From: Actinomadura bangladeshensis
Lineage (GTDB): Bacteria; Actinomycetota; Actinomycetes; Streptosporangiales; Streptosporangiaceae
DNA: 51,255 bases
Assembly (NCBI RefSeq): GCF_004348335.1
Contig: NZ_SMJW01000020.1
Span: 1 to 51,255, forward strand
Direction of reading: 5' to 3'
Part shown: one piece after another, positions 25,414 through 35,000 of the stretch
How the letters are laid out: every line of letters starts with the position of its first letter
How positions within the stretch are numbered: the first letter of the stretch is position 1
The notes under the pieces: generated by a model
Told to the model about the DNA's origin: nothing
The model's input: the letters and a program-made list of their open reading frames with translations, nothing else
Databases searched by the model: none
Program-made: the position numbers and the translations under genes

Positions 25414-25751
25414 CTGTCCCCCCGGGAGGTGGTGCGCCGTGGGACGGGACCCGCGGGCCCGAGTATCCCGATCTCCGATTAATACATTCCAGTCACGTAA
25501 AAACTAGGTCATAGCTGGACGAATTACCAATCAGCGCAGCAGCCGACGGCGGCCGGCCGGCGAAGCCGTGAGCGGCGGGGACGCTGATCGGTTGGGCTCT
25601 GCCGGACGCGCCCCTCCAGGGATGCAGAGCACGTCTTGGGCGGCACAGCCGGGCGGCGACGGTGATCCCGGCGGTTCCTCCGCCGGGACCAGGACGCGGT
25701 GCCGGCTCGGGAAGGTGGAGGAGTTGGGGGAACCCCCCACCCGGAGAGCTG
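25414..25751. other. Intergenic region of about 340 bases
   Basis: Contains the promoter region of the YwiC-like gene and a short AT-rich patch (about 25478-25510, unusual for this contig) that could hold a -10 element. No protein-like frame with family features was seen. GGGGGAACCCCCC near 25725 can form a small stem. Confidence 0.4.
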
Positions 25752-25778
25752 GTCCTGCCGGGGCGGGCCCGGCAGGAC
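25752..25778. terminator. Strong hairpin after the persulfide dioxygenase operon
   Basis: GTCCTGCCGGG pairs perfectly with CCCGGCAGGAC around a 5-base loop, 13 bases beyond the stop of the minus-strand operon (25792). It is the likely terminator of the rhodanese/TauE/dioxygenase transcript. Confidence 0.72.
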
Positions 25779-25791
25779 GGGGCGGCACCGA

Positions 25792-27192
25792 TCAGGTCTC
25801 GGCCGGGGCGTAGGCGGCGGCCCAGGCGCCGTAGCCGCCGAGCAGGTCGGCGACCTCAGTGCGGCCGGATCGGCGCAGCAGGCTCGCGGCGGCGGAGGAG
25901 CGGGCACCGCCTGCGCAGTGGACGACGATCCGCCGGGCGACCGGGAGGGCGTCCATGCGCTCGGGCAGCTCGGCCAGCGGGATGTTGACCGCTCCCTCGA
26001 TGGCGCCGGCCGTCAGTTCACCGGCGTTGCGGACGTCGATCAGCAGCGGCGGCTCGGCGCCATCGAGTTCGTCGCGCAGCTCGGCGAAGGTGACCCGCTC
26101 GGCCTGGACGATGTTCCCCTCGGGCGCCCGTGTGAAGGCGTCCTCGGGGGCGCCCAGGTAGCCGGCCGTCGTGTCCAGGCCGATCCGGGCGAGGCGGATG
26201 ATGATCTCCTCTGCGCGGCCGTCGGGGGCGATCACGACGATCTCCCGCCCGGGTTCGATGAGCATGCCGGCCTGCTCGGCGAACCGGCCGTCGGCGGGGA
26301 TGTTGACCGAGCCGGCGAGGTGGCCGGCCGCGAACTCCTGCGGGTCGCGGGCGTCGACGACCACCGCACCGGCGTCGCGGCGCGCCAGGACGTCGCCGAA
26401 CCGCAGCTCACGCAGGTGCTCCTCGACCTTCAGCAGTTCCCGCTCCTTGCGGTTGAGGATCGCGTCGTAGCCGAAGTAGTTCGGGGCGGGGGGCTGGCCT
26501 TCGGTGACGATGTCGACGAATTCGCGCTCGCCCATGGGCACGCAGGCGTAGTTGCTGAGCCGCTGCGCGCCGATGGTGGACTGGAGCTCGGTCGACAGGT
26601 TCTTGCCGCAGGCCGAGCCGGCCCCGTGGGCGGGGAAGAGCCTGGTCTGGTCGGGCAGCGCCATCAGCTTGTGCTGGACGGTGTCGTAGAGCATCCTGCC
26701 GAGCTCGTCGGCGGTGACGCCGATGGAGGCCAGCAGGTCCGGGCGGCCGACGTCGCCGATGAACAGGGCGTCCCCGGTCAGGACGCCGTAGGGCGTGCCG
26801 TCGCCGGAGTGCTCGAAGACCAGGACGCTGATCGACTCGGGAGTGTGCCCCGGGGTCTCCAGGATCTCCAGGGTCACCTCGCCGAGGCTGATGCGCTCGC
26901 GGTCGTGCAGCTTTCGGATCGGGAACTCCGCCTCGGCGCGGGCACCGTAGCCGATCCACGCCCCGGTGCGGGCCGCCAGTTCGAGGTGGCCGGAGACGAA
27001 GTCGGCGTGGAAGTGGGTGTTGATCACGCCCTCGATGTGCAGGCCGTTGGCCGCGGCGTCGTCGAGGTACTCGGAGACGTCCCGGCGCGGGTCGACGACG
27101 ACGGCGCGTCCGGTCTGCTTGTCGCCGATCAGGTAGGACGCCTGGGACAGGCACTCCAGGTAGTGCTGGGCGAAGTACATCGGCGTCTGCAT
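25792..27192 (-). CDS. Persulfide dioxygenase (ETHE1-type) with two rhodanese domains
   Basis: A 466-residue module from ATG 27192. Residues 1-250 are a metallo-beta-lactamase-fold dioxygenase: THFHADFVSGH (His60, His62, His69), TPGHTPESISVLV, GDALFIGDVGRPDL and FPAHGAGSACGK. Two rhodanese domains follow (about 265-355 and 370-462). The first lacks the catalytic Cys (VVIAPDGRAEE at the loop); the second has it (VVHCAGGARSS). It should oxidise glutathione- or mycothiol-type persulfide to sulfite in the cytoplasm. AAAGGAAA lies about 8 bases before the ATG, but the frame is also continuous with the upstream TauE gene, with no stop between. Confidence 0.92.
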   Translation of the reverse strand: MQTPMYFAQHYLECLSQASYLIGDKQTGRAVVVDPRRDVSEYLDDAAANGLHIEGVINTHFHADFVSGHLELAARTGAWIGYGARAEAEFPIRKLHDRERISLGEVTLEILETPGHTPESISVLVFEHSGDGTPYGVLTGDALFIGDVGRPDLLASIGVTADELGRMLYDTVQHKLMALPDQTRLFPAHGAGSACGKNLSTELQSTIGAQRLSNYACVPMGEREFVDIVTEGQPPAPNYFGYDAILNRKERELLKVEEHLRELRFGDVLARRDAGAVVVDARDPQEFAAGHLAGSVNIPADGRFAEQAGMLIEPGREIVVIAPDGRAEEIIIRLARIGLDTTAGYLGAPEDAFTRAPEGNIVQAERVTFAELRDELDGAEPPLLIDVRNAGELTAGAIEGAVNIPLAELPERMDALPVARRIVVHCAGGARSSAAASLLRRSGRTEVADLLGGYGAWAAAYAPAET

Positions 27193-28068
27193 CGCTTCGG
27201 TTTCCTTTCGCGGATCACGGGCGGCGGCGGTCCTGCGCCGGGACCGCCGGATGGTCGAGGTGAACGCCCAGATGAGGGCGACGAGGGCGACGGCCGCCAG
27301 GAAGAACGGCCGGGTCTGCGCGGGAAGCTCCTGCGCGACCACGAAGACGGACATCACCAGGACGAACCAGCCGAAGGCCTTGCGCAGCCGCTCGGGATCG
27401 ACCTTTCCGGCCAGCCGGGAGCCCAGCAGGCCGCCGACGGCCGCCAGCGCGGTGACCGAGAGGGCGAGCGTCCAGTCGATGTGCACGCTCTGCAGGTAGC
27501 CCGCCAGCCCCGCGAAGGACTTCATCGCGATGACCAGCAGGGAGGTGCCGACGGCGATCGGCATCGGCAGTCCGCCGAGCAGGGCGAGGGCGGGCACCAC
27601 CAGGAAGCCGCCCCCTGCGCCGACCAGCCCGGTGACCAGGCCGACCGCCGCGCCCTCAAGGAGGATCCTGACGAGCGGCCTTCTCCCGGCCTGGTGCCCC
27701 GGTTCGGGCTCCTTCCGGCCGCGCAGCATCGCGCCGGCCGTGACGGTCATCATGATTCCGAAGGCGATCAGCAGCACGTTCGCGGGGATGAACGCGGCGA
27801 GCCGGCCTCCGGCATAGGCGCCGGCCATGCCCGCGGAGCCGAACAGCAGGCCGGTGCGCCAGCGGATCCGGCCGGCCCGCGCGTGCGGGACGGCTCCCAC
27901 CACGCTCGTCACGCCCACGACGAACAGCGACATGGCGATCGCCTGCTTGGCGTCGACGCCGGCGAGGTAGATCAGCACCGGGGTGGTGAGGATGGAGCCG
28001 CCTCCGCCGAACACCCCCAGTGTGACCCCGATCAGCACCGCCGCGGCGAGCGTGAGCGCGAGGGTCAT
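27193..28068 (-). CDS. TauE/SafE-type sulfite/anion transporter, reading in frame into the dioxygenase
   Basis: About 270 residues of membrane protein from ATG 28068 (MTLALTLAAAVLIGVTLGVF). It has two related halves with the glycine-rich signatures GVFGGGGSILTTPVL and GLVGAGGGFLVVPAL, typical of TauE/SafE exporters. It overlaps the rhodanese gene by 4 bases (ATGA). It has no stop codon of its own: an Arg-rich linker (IRRSRRRTAAARDPRKETEA) leads straight into the dioxygenase Met. The gene product is either a 758-residue fusion, or the dioxygenase is also started internally. Sulfite made by the dioxygenase could be exported by this part. Confidence 0.85.
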
Positions 28069-28652
28069 GCCGGTCGCTCCTCGCCCGCCAATTGAGCGCT
28101 GATCGTGCGGAGGTCGCAGCTGGCACCGCGGTTGAAGGGCAGTTTCGCCAGCAGCATCCCCATCGCGCAGGTGTTGGTGAGGGCCGCGAAGGTCAGGCCG
28201 CCGCCGATGAGCGCCGCCACCCACTTCAGTTCGGGCACGGCCACGCTGCCCACCACGGCCGCCAGCACGATCGTCCCGGCGACGAACCGGACCTGACGCT
28301 CTAGATCCCACCGGTCGCGCCCGTCTCGGTTGAGGGGTGCCCCGGCCGCCTCCCAGGCCGTGATCCCGCCTTCCAGCACGCGGGTGTTGCGCAGGCCCGC
28401 TTCGGCCAGCGCCTGCTCGCCCTGCCCGGCTCGGACGCCGGAGCGGCAGATCAGCACGATGTCCTCGTCCAGGTGCCGGCACAGTTCGTCGCGGTGCTCC
28501 CGGAGCATGTCGAGCGGCACGTTGTAGGAGCCGGGGATATGGGCCGCGGCGAACTCGCCCGGCGTTCGCACATCGAGGAGGCGGGGCGGCGTGGGGCCGT
28601 CCAGCCGGGCGCGCAGGCTCGCGGCGTCCAGTCGCGTGGGCATGTCGTTCAT
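28065..28652 (-). CDS. Rhodanese with C-terminal membrane domain (YgaP-like)
   Basis: A 195-residue protein. Residues 5-115 are a rhodanese domain with LLDVRTPGEFAAAHIPGS and the active loop LICRSGVRAGQ (Cys69). Residues 125-175 form two membrane helices of the DUF2892 type, ending CAMGMLLAKLPFNRG. This layout matches E. coli YgaP, a membrane sulfurtransferase. It is the first gene of the operon, starting at ATG 28652, and likely passes sulfane sulfur toward the dioxygenase. Its promoter is flanked by two CstR-like sites. Confidence 0.92.
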   Translation of the reverse strand: MNDMPTRLDAASLRARLDGPTPPRLLDVRTPGEFAAAHIPGSYNVPLDMLREHRDELCRHLDEDIVLICRSGVRAGQGEQALAEAGLRNTRVLEGGITAWEAAGAPLNRDGRDRWDLERQVRFVAGTIVLAAVVGSVAVPELKWVAALIGGGLTFAALTNTCAMGMLLAKLPFNRGASCDLRTISAQLAGEERPA

Positions 28653-28700
28653 CGGGCCTCTTTCAACTCGGTGCAGAAGGTGGCCGTCCGGCCACGTCAT

Positions 28701-28716
28701 ATACCCCTGGGGGTAT
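28701..28716. promoter_or_regulatory. CstR/CsoR-like operator, downstream of the promoter
   Basis: ATACCCCTGGGGGTAT is a palindrome but for the central pair. It lies 49 bases before the rhodanese ATG and about 10 bases beyond the -10 element at 28727, so bound repressor would block initiation or clearance. Confidence 0.72.
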
Positions 28717-28726
28717 CTCTGGCGCC

Positions 28727-28756
28727 AAGCTAGCGGATGGGCGGGCGAAATGCCAA
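28727..28756 (-). promoter_or_regulatory. Probable sigma-70-type promoter of the sulfur operon
   Basis: On the minus strand TTGGCA (28751-28756) is followed after 18 bases by TAGCTT (28727-28732). Transcription would start near 28720, just inside the operator at 28701. Confidence 0.5.
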
Positions 28757-28772
28757 ATACCCCCCGGGGTGT
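28757..28772. promoter_or_regulatory. Second CstR/CsoR-like operator, upstream of the promoter
   Basis: ATACCCCCCGGGGTGT keeps the ATACCCC arm and GGGGT of the other arm. It abuts the -35 element. With the site at 28701 it brackets the promoter, 56 bases apart. Confidence 0.6.
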
Positions 28773-29182
28773 GCGCGGCCGCCTCGGGGAGAGAAGCGGA
28801 TGCTCCGCCTCGCCTGCGACCCCGGCGACGGCGAATCCGTCGGCCGACACGGCACTGCGCCTGTTCGCCTAGCACGGCACCACCGCCGATCCGCACACCG
28901 CACGGCTCGGTGAAGGCGCCGGGCCTCCCGTCAGGGCACTGGGCAGGCCGGCGCGGCCGGTGGAGGCGGGCATGTCCTCGGCGAGCAGCGCCCCGACGGT
29001 GGGATACCGGCGGCGAGCCCGGCTCCGCCGAGGATCCGGCCGACGACCAGGACGGTCAGGATGCGGCGCTGGCCGGCGGGCGGCGGAGGCCGTGAGGCGT
29101 CGGTGTCGGGGATGACGCGGGTCGCCGACTGTGCTCTCCGTCTCCCGGGGCCGGTCGGTTGCACAGGGCCGGTTCCGGCCTG
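28773..29182. other. Gap of about 410 bases with decayed sequence
   Basis: Apart from the MFS-like remnant listed separately, the plus strand reads TALRLFA then a stop near 28872, faintly like the N terminus of TetR regulators. No intact gene, hairpin or operator was recognised. Confidence 0.35.
28931..29085 (-). pseudogene. Fragment of a major-facilitator transporter
   Basis: The minus strand reads RRILTVLVVGRILGGAGLAA, one transmembrane helix in the style of MFS drug or sugar exporters. It then shifts frame at about 29012 into VGALLAEDMPASTGRAGL. Both ends are missing. It is a short relic. Confidence 0.4.
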
Positions 29183-29713
29183 CTAGTGGCCGCCGCCGTG
29201 CTCGCCGTGCGGCGGGGCCTCCATCGCCTTCAGGAGGTGGTGGCTGTAGACCTGGAAGCCGAGCGCCGCCTCCACGTACGCCCTGGCGTCGGCGATGGAC
29301 CGGTCCTTGTCGGTGGCCAGCCTCGATACTTCCGCGAGCCTGTGCGCCAGCTGCGTGTTCAGCACCTCGGTCAGGTACTCCGCGACGGGCTTAGGCGAGC
29401 CGTCCTCGATGGCGCGTTCGGCGAGCGGGATGACCGGCCCGACCGACAGCCCGGCCGGCTTGAGCCCGGTGTACGGAGCACCCTCGCCCATGCGGTGAAG
29501 ACGGACGACGGTCTCGAAGAACAGGCGGTCGGCCACCTCGCGCGCCCGCTCGTCCGAACCCCGGGCTTCGCGCACGCTCTCGAACACCGACCGGATCTCG
29601 TCCTCGTCATGGAGCGGGACGTAGGGTAGGACCACCTGCACGTCATCGGACTCCAGCGCCTGACGGGCGGCGGTGACGACGGGTCCGTCCAGCGAGTCGC
29701 AGTGCGGGGGCAT
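29183..29713 (-). CDS. DUF6448 family protein
   Basis: A 176-residue protein starting MPPHCDSLDGPVVTAARQAL, the usual opening of this family, with RLFFETVVRLHRMGEGAPYTGLKPAG in the middle. It ends with a His-rich tail (HGEHGGGH). It is helical and soluble, with no known reaction; the Cys and His at the start and the His-rich end hint at metal binding. GAGGAGGGGGA lies before ATG 29713, which is preferred over a longer start. It is divergent from the CDF transporter, and the dyad at 29829 lies between them. Confidence 0.82.
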   Translation of the reverse strand: MPPHCDSLDGPVVTAARQALESDDVQVVLPYVPLHDEDEIRSVFESVREARGSDERAREVADRLFFETVVRLHRMGEGAPYTGLKPAGLSVGPVIPLAERAIEDGSPKPVAEYLTEVLNTQLAHRLAEVSRLATDKDRSIADARAYVEAALGFQVYSHHLLKAMEAPPHGEHGGGH

Positions 29714-29828
29714 GGCTCCCCCTCCTCTCCGCGGAGGCGTGCGGCGCACCGCCTCGGCAGAAGCGGCTCCGAGGCTGGTGTTCCTGCAAGTCACTGCTCA
29801 GCGTATGGCGCCCGGGCGCCGGACCTCA

Positions 29829-29842
29829 GGGCCGAAGGTCCC
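29829..29842. promoter_or_regulatory. DosR/DevR-like dyad between DUF6448 and CDF genes
   Basis: GGGCCGAAGGTCCC has arms GGGCC/GGTCCC with one mismatch. It is centred 70 bases before the TTG of the CDF gene, the same spacing as at UspA (71), and 122 before the DUF6448 start. Confidence 0.48.
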
Positions 29843-29905
29843 GTCTGGAGCGTCCCTGCCGCCCGGCTCCACGGAGTCGTGCGACCTCTACCAAGGAGCA
29901 CTCTG

Positions 29906-30964
29906 TTGGGCGCCTCACTCACGGTTCCGTCCGATGACCCCGCCGGTCGGCAGCGGCGGTTGACGCGGCTGCTGTGGCTGTCGGTCGGCGCCGCCGTCGC
30001 CACCATCTCCCTGAAGGCCGGCGCCTGGCTGCTGACGGGCTCGGTCGGGCTCCTGTCGGACGCCCTCGAATCGGTGGTCAACCTGGTCGCGGCCCTCATC
30101 GCGCTCGTCGCGCTGCGGTGGGCGGGCAAGCCCGCGGACGAGGAGCACGCCTACGGGCACACCAAGGCCGAGTACTTCTCCGCCGGCGCGGAAGGCATGA
30201 TGATCTTCGTCGCCGCGATCGGCATCGTCGGCACCGCCGTCGGCCGGCTGCTCCATCCGCAGCCGATCCAGGACATCGGCGTCGGCTTGGCGGTGTCGGC
30301 CGGGGCCTCACTGATCAACCTGGCGGTCGGGCTGGTGCTGATCCGGGCCGGGCGCCGCCACCGGTCGATCACCTTGGAGGCCGACGGCAGGCATCTGATG
30401 ACCGATGTGTGGACCTCCGTCGGCGTCATCGCCGGTGTCGCCGCCGTCGCGGCCACCGGCTGGCAGCGCCTGGACCCCGTCATCGCCATCATCGTGGCCG
30501 TCAACATCGTCTACACCGGCACCGTGCTGATCCGCCGCTCAGCCGGCGGCCTGATGGACCGCGCCCTCCCGGCCGGCGAGCGGCGGCTGGTCAACGACGT
30601 GCTGGCGTCCTTCACCCGGGACGGGGTCGACTTCCACGCGCTCCGCACCCGCCAGTCGGGAAGCCGCGCGTTCGTCTCCTTCCACATCCTCGTCCCCGGC
30701 GACTGGACCGTCCAGCAGGGCCACGACCTCGCCGAGGCCGTGGAGGACGACATCCGCCGCTCGCTGCCCCAGGCCACCGTCTTCACCCACGTCGAGCCGC
30801 TCGAGGACCCCCGCTCCTACCAGGACCTCGGACTGGACCGAGACCCCGACGCCGGTGCCGCCGCCCGGGACTGCTCTGCCCGGCCGCCCGGTAGCACCGC
30901 CAGGGGCGCGGAGCACGGACCCGGAGACGAGTCCGCAGCCGACAGCGACCGCGGGGCTTCGTAA
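29906..30964 (+). CDS. Cation diffusion facilitator (CDF) metal exporter
   Basis: A 352-residue protein. Six helices run from about 20 to 210 with the metal-site stretches LLSDALESVVN in TM2 and ADGRHLMTDVWTS in TM5, then a cytoplasmic domain (about 215-300) with FHILVPGDWTVQQGHDLAE and FTHVEPLEDP. It moves divalent metal out against protons; Zn, Fe or Mn cannot be told apart here. The last 40 residues are disordered. TTG 29906 is chosen because AAGGAG lies 9 bases upstream; no ATG fits. Confidence 0.92.
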   Translation: MGASLTVPSDDPAGRQRRLTRLLWLSVGAAVATISLKAGAWLLTGSVGLLSDALESVVNLVAALIALVALRWAGKPADEEHAYGHTKAEYFSAGAEGMMIFVAAIGIVGTAVGRLLHPQPIQDIGVGLAVSAGASLINLAVGLVLIRAGRRHRSITLEADGRHLMTDVWTSVGVIAGVAAVAATGWQRLDPVIAIIVAVNIVYTGTVLIRRSAGGLMDRALPAGERRLVNDVLASFTRDGVDFHALRTRQSGSRAFVSFHILVPGDWTVQQGHDLAEAVEDDIRRSLPQATVFTHVEPLEDPRSYQDLGLDRDPDAGAAARDCSARPPGSTARGAEHGPGDESAADSDRGAS

Positions 30965-31073
30965 GCGCCAGGGGCGGTCCCATGAGAACTCTCTGAATGT
31001 CCAGGCGGAGGCGGTGGCTCGGCTCGGACTCCGGACATCATGATCGAATCATCGGTCGTCTGAAGGGTCGAGC

Positions 31074-31319
31074 ATGCCGACTATCGCCCAAGGCGCGGCG
31101 GCTGCCGGCCCCTGGGTCCTCGGCCTGGCCACCATCGCCGTCCTGACGATCCCGTTGGCCACCGAAAGCGGCGAACACCTGGAAGATCAGGTCGCCCGGT
31201 CCTCCCTCGTGGAAGAGCACGCGGAACTGGGGGCACCCTTCATCGGCTACGGCGTCGCGCCGGTTACTGAAGCGGGCCCGCTCGCGGTGTGTCAGAAGGC
31301 GGCGGGACGGGAAACATAG
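31074..31319 (+). pseudogene. DUF2231-like membrane protein fragment
   Basis: An 81-codon frame. LATIAVLTIPLATESGEHLE and VEEHAELG resemble the second half of DUF2231 proteins ('...plstqsGEwLeerv....lvEeHAELG'). The first helices (HPxxVHxxxV) and the last two are missing; after about residue 52 the sequence diverges. It overlaps the 3' end of the copper-chaperone gene on the other strand by 28 bases. It is most likely a relic. Confidence 0.5.
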
Positions 31320-31525
31320 CCCGCCTTCCTGACCGCGGCGACCAGTTCGTCCACGCCGGTCGTCGCCGGGTCGTGGACGACCTCGATCCGGGACGAGGCG
31401 AAGTGGACCTTCACCGAGTCGACGCCGGGGAGGCGGCCGACCTGCTTCTGGATCTTCTGCACGCACGACGGGCATGAGAAACCCTCGGCGCGGAGGACGG
31501 TCTTGACGGTCGTTGCACTGGACAT
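31292..31525 (-). CDS. Heavy-metal-associated (CopZ-like) metallochaperone
   Basis: A 77-residue single HMA domain with the metal site GFSCPSC (Cys18, Cys21) and the usual tail VAAVRKAGYVS. It binds Cu(I) or a similar soft metal and hands it to a P-type ATPase or senses it. GGAAAGGAGA lies before ATG 31525. It is divergent from the Crp/Fnr gene, and the FNR-like site at 31614 is placed 32 bases or so from a possible -10 element (GCTTAG near 31590). Confidence 0.92.
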   Translation of the reverse strand: MSSATTVKTVLRAEGFSCPSCVQKIQKQVGRLPGVDSVKVHFASSRIEVVHDPATTGVDELVAAVRKAGYVSRPAAF

Positions 31526-31613
31526 GGCCCAGATCTCCTTTCCCCGGTGCCCTTGCCGGGACCGGTCCCTTTGCGTGATGGGCTCACGCTAAGCATTCGG
31601 GCCGTCCGTTTCC

Positions 31614-31627
31614 TTGACCTGGGTCAA
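31614..31627. promoter_or_regulatory. FNR/Crp-like palindrome TTGACCTGGGTCAA
   Basis: TTGAC and GTCAA arms around 4 bases, perfect in the arms and close to the FNR consensus TTGAT-n4-ATCAA. It lies between the divergent HMA protein and the Crp/Fnr gene. Its distance from a -10-like element on the minus strand fits a class II activator site for the HMA gene. Confidence 0.68.
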
Positions 31628-31662
31628 GTACCGTCCGGCGAGGTGCGTGGCAGGCTGGCGGC

Positions 31663-32352
31663 ATGGTGGAGGAGCCGGACCTGTGCGTGACCCGTGTTCC
31701 GATCTTCCAGGGGCTGACGCGCCGGGAGCAGACCGAGGTCGCCGGGTTCGCGCGGCCGGTGGTCGCGGTGAAGGGCGAGACGGTCATCGCCCCGGGGCAG
31801 TCCGTCTCCCGGCTGCTGGTGATGCACGCCGGCCGGCTCAAGATCAGCCACCTGGCGCCCGGCGGGCAGGAGCAGATCCTGCGCACGGCGGCCGAGGGCG
31901 ACGTGGTGGGGGAGCGGACGTTCCTGACCGGCCACCGGCCCGAGCATTTCGCGGTCGCCCTCGAGGACAGCCGGATGTGCGTCTTCGACCACCGCGACCT
32001 CTCGACGCTGCTGCACGACTACCCCGACATCGGCATGCGGATGCTGCGCACGCTGTCGGACCGCCTCGCCTCCGTCGAGCGGCTGCTCGCCGCGGTCACC
32101 TCCGCCGATGTCACCGCGCGCATCGCGGCCTATCTGCTCGACCTGCCCGCCGACCTGCGGGACGGCGTGCCCGCCGTCCGGCTCCCGCTGGCGAAGAAGG
32201 ACGTCGCCGCCTACCTGGGGACGACGCCGGAGACCCTCAGCCGGTCGCTCGCCGCGCTGGCGGCGGACGGCGCCATCGAACTGCGCGGCCGCCGCGACGT
32301 CGTCATCCTCGATGTCGAAGCCCTGGACCGGGCGGCGGCCGTTCCCGGCTGA
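31663..32352 (+). CDS. Crp/Fnr-family transcriptional regulator
   Basis: A 229-residue protein. The cyclic-nucleotide-binding-type beta roll is at about 12-130, the long dimer helix at 125-150, and the HTH_Crp at about 150-220, with the recognition segment KDVAAYLGTTPETLSRSLAAL. Only two Cys are seen (residue 8 and one near 107), so it lacks the four-Cys cluster of E. coli FNR. The effector may be heme, NO, metal or a nucleotide. Two similar palindromes, one before this gene and one after it, are the likely binding sites. The start at 31663 overlaps no good ribosome site, so leaderless-like translation is possible. Confidence 0.93.
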   Translation: MVEEPDLCVTRVPIFQGLTRREQTEVAGFARPVVAVKGETVIAPGQSVSRLLVMHAGRLKISHLAPGGQEQILRTAAEGDVVGERTFLTGHRPEHFAVALEDSRMCVFDHRDLSTLLHDYPDIGMRMLRTLSDRLASVERLLAAVTSADVTARIAAYLLDLPADLRDGVPAVRLPLAKKDVAAYLGTTPETLSRSLAALAADGAIELRGRRDVVILDVEALDRAAAVPG

Positions 32353-32389
32353 CCGGGAGCGCCGTCCATCGGCCCCGATCGCGGGTGGC

Positions 32390-32403
32390 TTGATCTGCGT
32401 CAA
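32390..32403. promoter_or_regulatory. FNR/Crp-like palindrome TTGATCTGCGTCAA
   Basis: One arm is exact FNR consensus (TTGAT); the other is GTCAA. It is centred about 32 bases upstream of a -10-like TAACGT (32426-32431) in front of the P-type ATPase, the geometry of a class II activator site. It shares 11 of 14 positions with the site at 31614. Confidence 0.7.
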
Positions 32404-32479
32404 GGAACTCCCGGGCGACCCGGCCTAACGTCCGGATCAGACGTCGACAGGGACGCCTTTCCGGGAGGAGTGGGAGCAG

Positions 32480-34420
<1,941 letters not shown>

Positions 34421-34458
34421 CACCGGCCGGTGCGGGACGCACATCGCGCCGAATCGGA

Positions 34459-34488
34459 AGGCCCGGAGGCGTGGCCGCCTCCGGGCCT
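34459..34488. terminator. Terminator hairpin after the CPG ATPase
   Basis: AGGCCCGGAGGC pairs perfectly with GCCTCCGGGCCT around a 6-base loop, 39 bases after the stop codon. Confidence 0.75.
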
Positions 34489-34600
34489 GCGAACGGGCCG
34501 CGCACCCCTGCTGCCGCGTGAACCTGCCGAGCGGCCTGTGCCGGGTGCCGAGCGGCACGCCGGCCACGGCCCCAGAGCCGGCCGGCCCTCGGGGCCGGTA

Positions 34601-34969
34601 TCACGGACGGGTGCGGGGTCTGCCCGTGAAGGCGCGCAGCAGGAGGGCGGTGCTCGTGCCCGCGGCCAGGCCGGCCGTGCCCAGCAGCGCGATCTCGGCC
34701 GGGCGGTGGTGGCGGGCCAGTTCGGCGATCACGAGGGTGACCGCGGACAGTGCCGTGATCAGCGCGATGAGCGTGTTGAGCCGGCCCGCCTCCGAGTGCG
34801 GCCAGTCCTCCCGGCCGGTCGGCGGCGGTTCGGGTGCCTGCCGCCGGTGGGCGGCCAGGGCCCGGCTCCGCCAGGGCGAGGTGTCGATCTTCCCGAGCCG
34901 GTGGAGGCCGGCTGCCACGCCGACCAGCAGCAGTGCGTAGCAGGCGATGAAGACGGCTTCGGACCGCAT
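34601..34969 (-). CDS. Small membrane protein of unknown function
   Basis: A 122-residue protein. Helices at about 5-22, 66-84 and 90-112 are separated by a charged, Pro-rich loop (RRQAPEPPPTGREDWPHSE). No family was recognised. It starts 31 bases after the nitric oxide reductase stop on the same strand and is probably co-transcribed, so a role linked to that enzyme or its quinol pool is possible but unproven. Confidence 0.7.
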   Translation of the reverse strand: MRSEAVFIACYALLLVGVAAGLHRLGKIDTSPWRSRALAAHRRQAPEPPPTGREDWPHSEAGRLNTLIALITALSAVTLVIAELARHHRPAEIALLGTAGLAAGTSTALLLRAFTGRPRTRP

Positions 34970-35000
34970 GGCCGACTCCTTCCCATTCCTTCCGGGCCGC

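Noticed and set aside
25720..25735. GGGGGAACCCCCC stem as terminator
   Set aside because: Short and less stable than the 11-bp hairpin at 25752, which is better placed after the operon stop.
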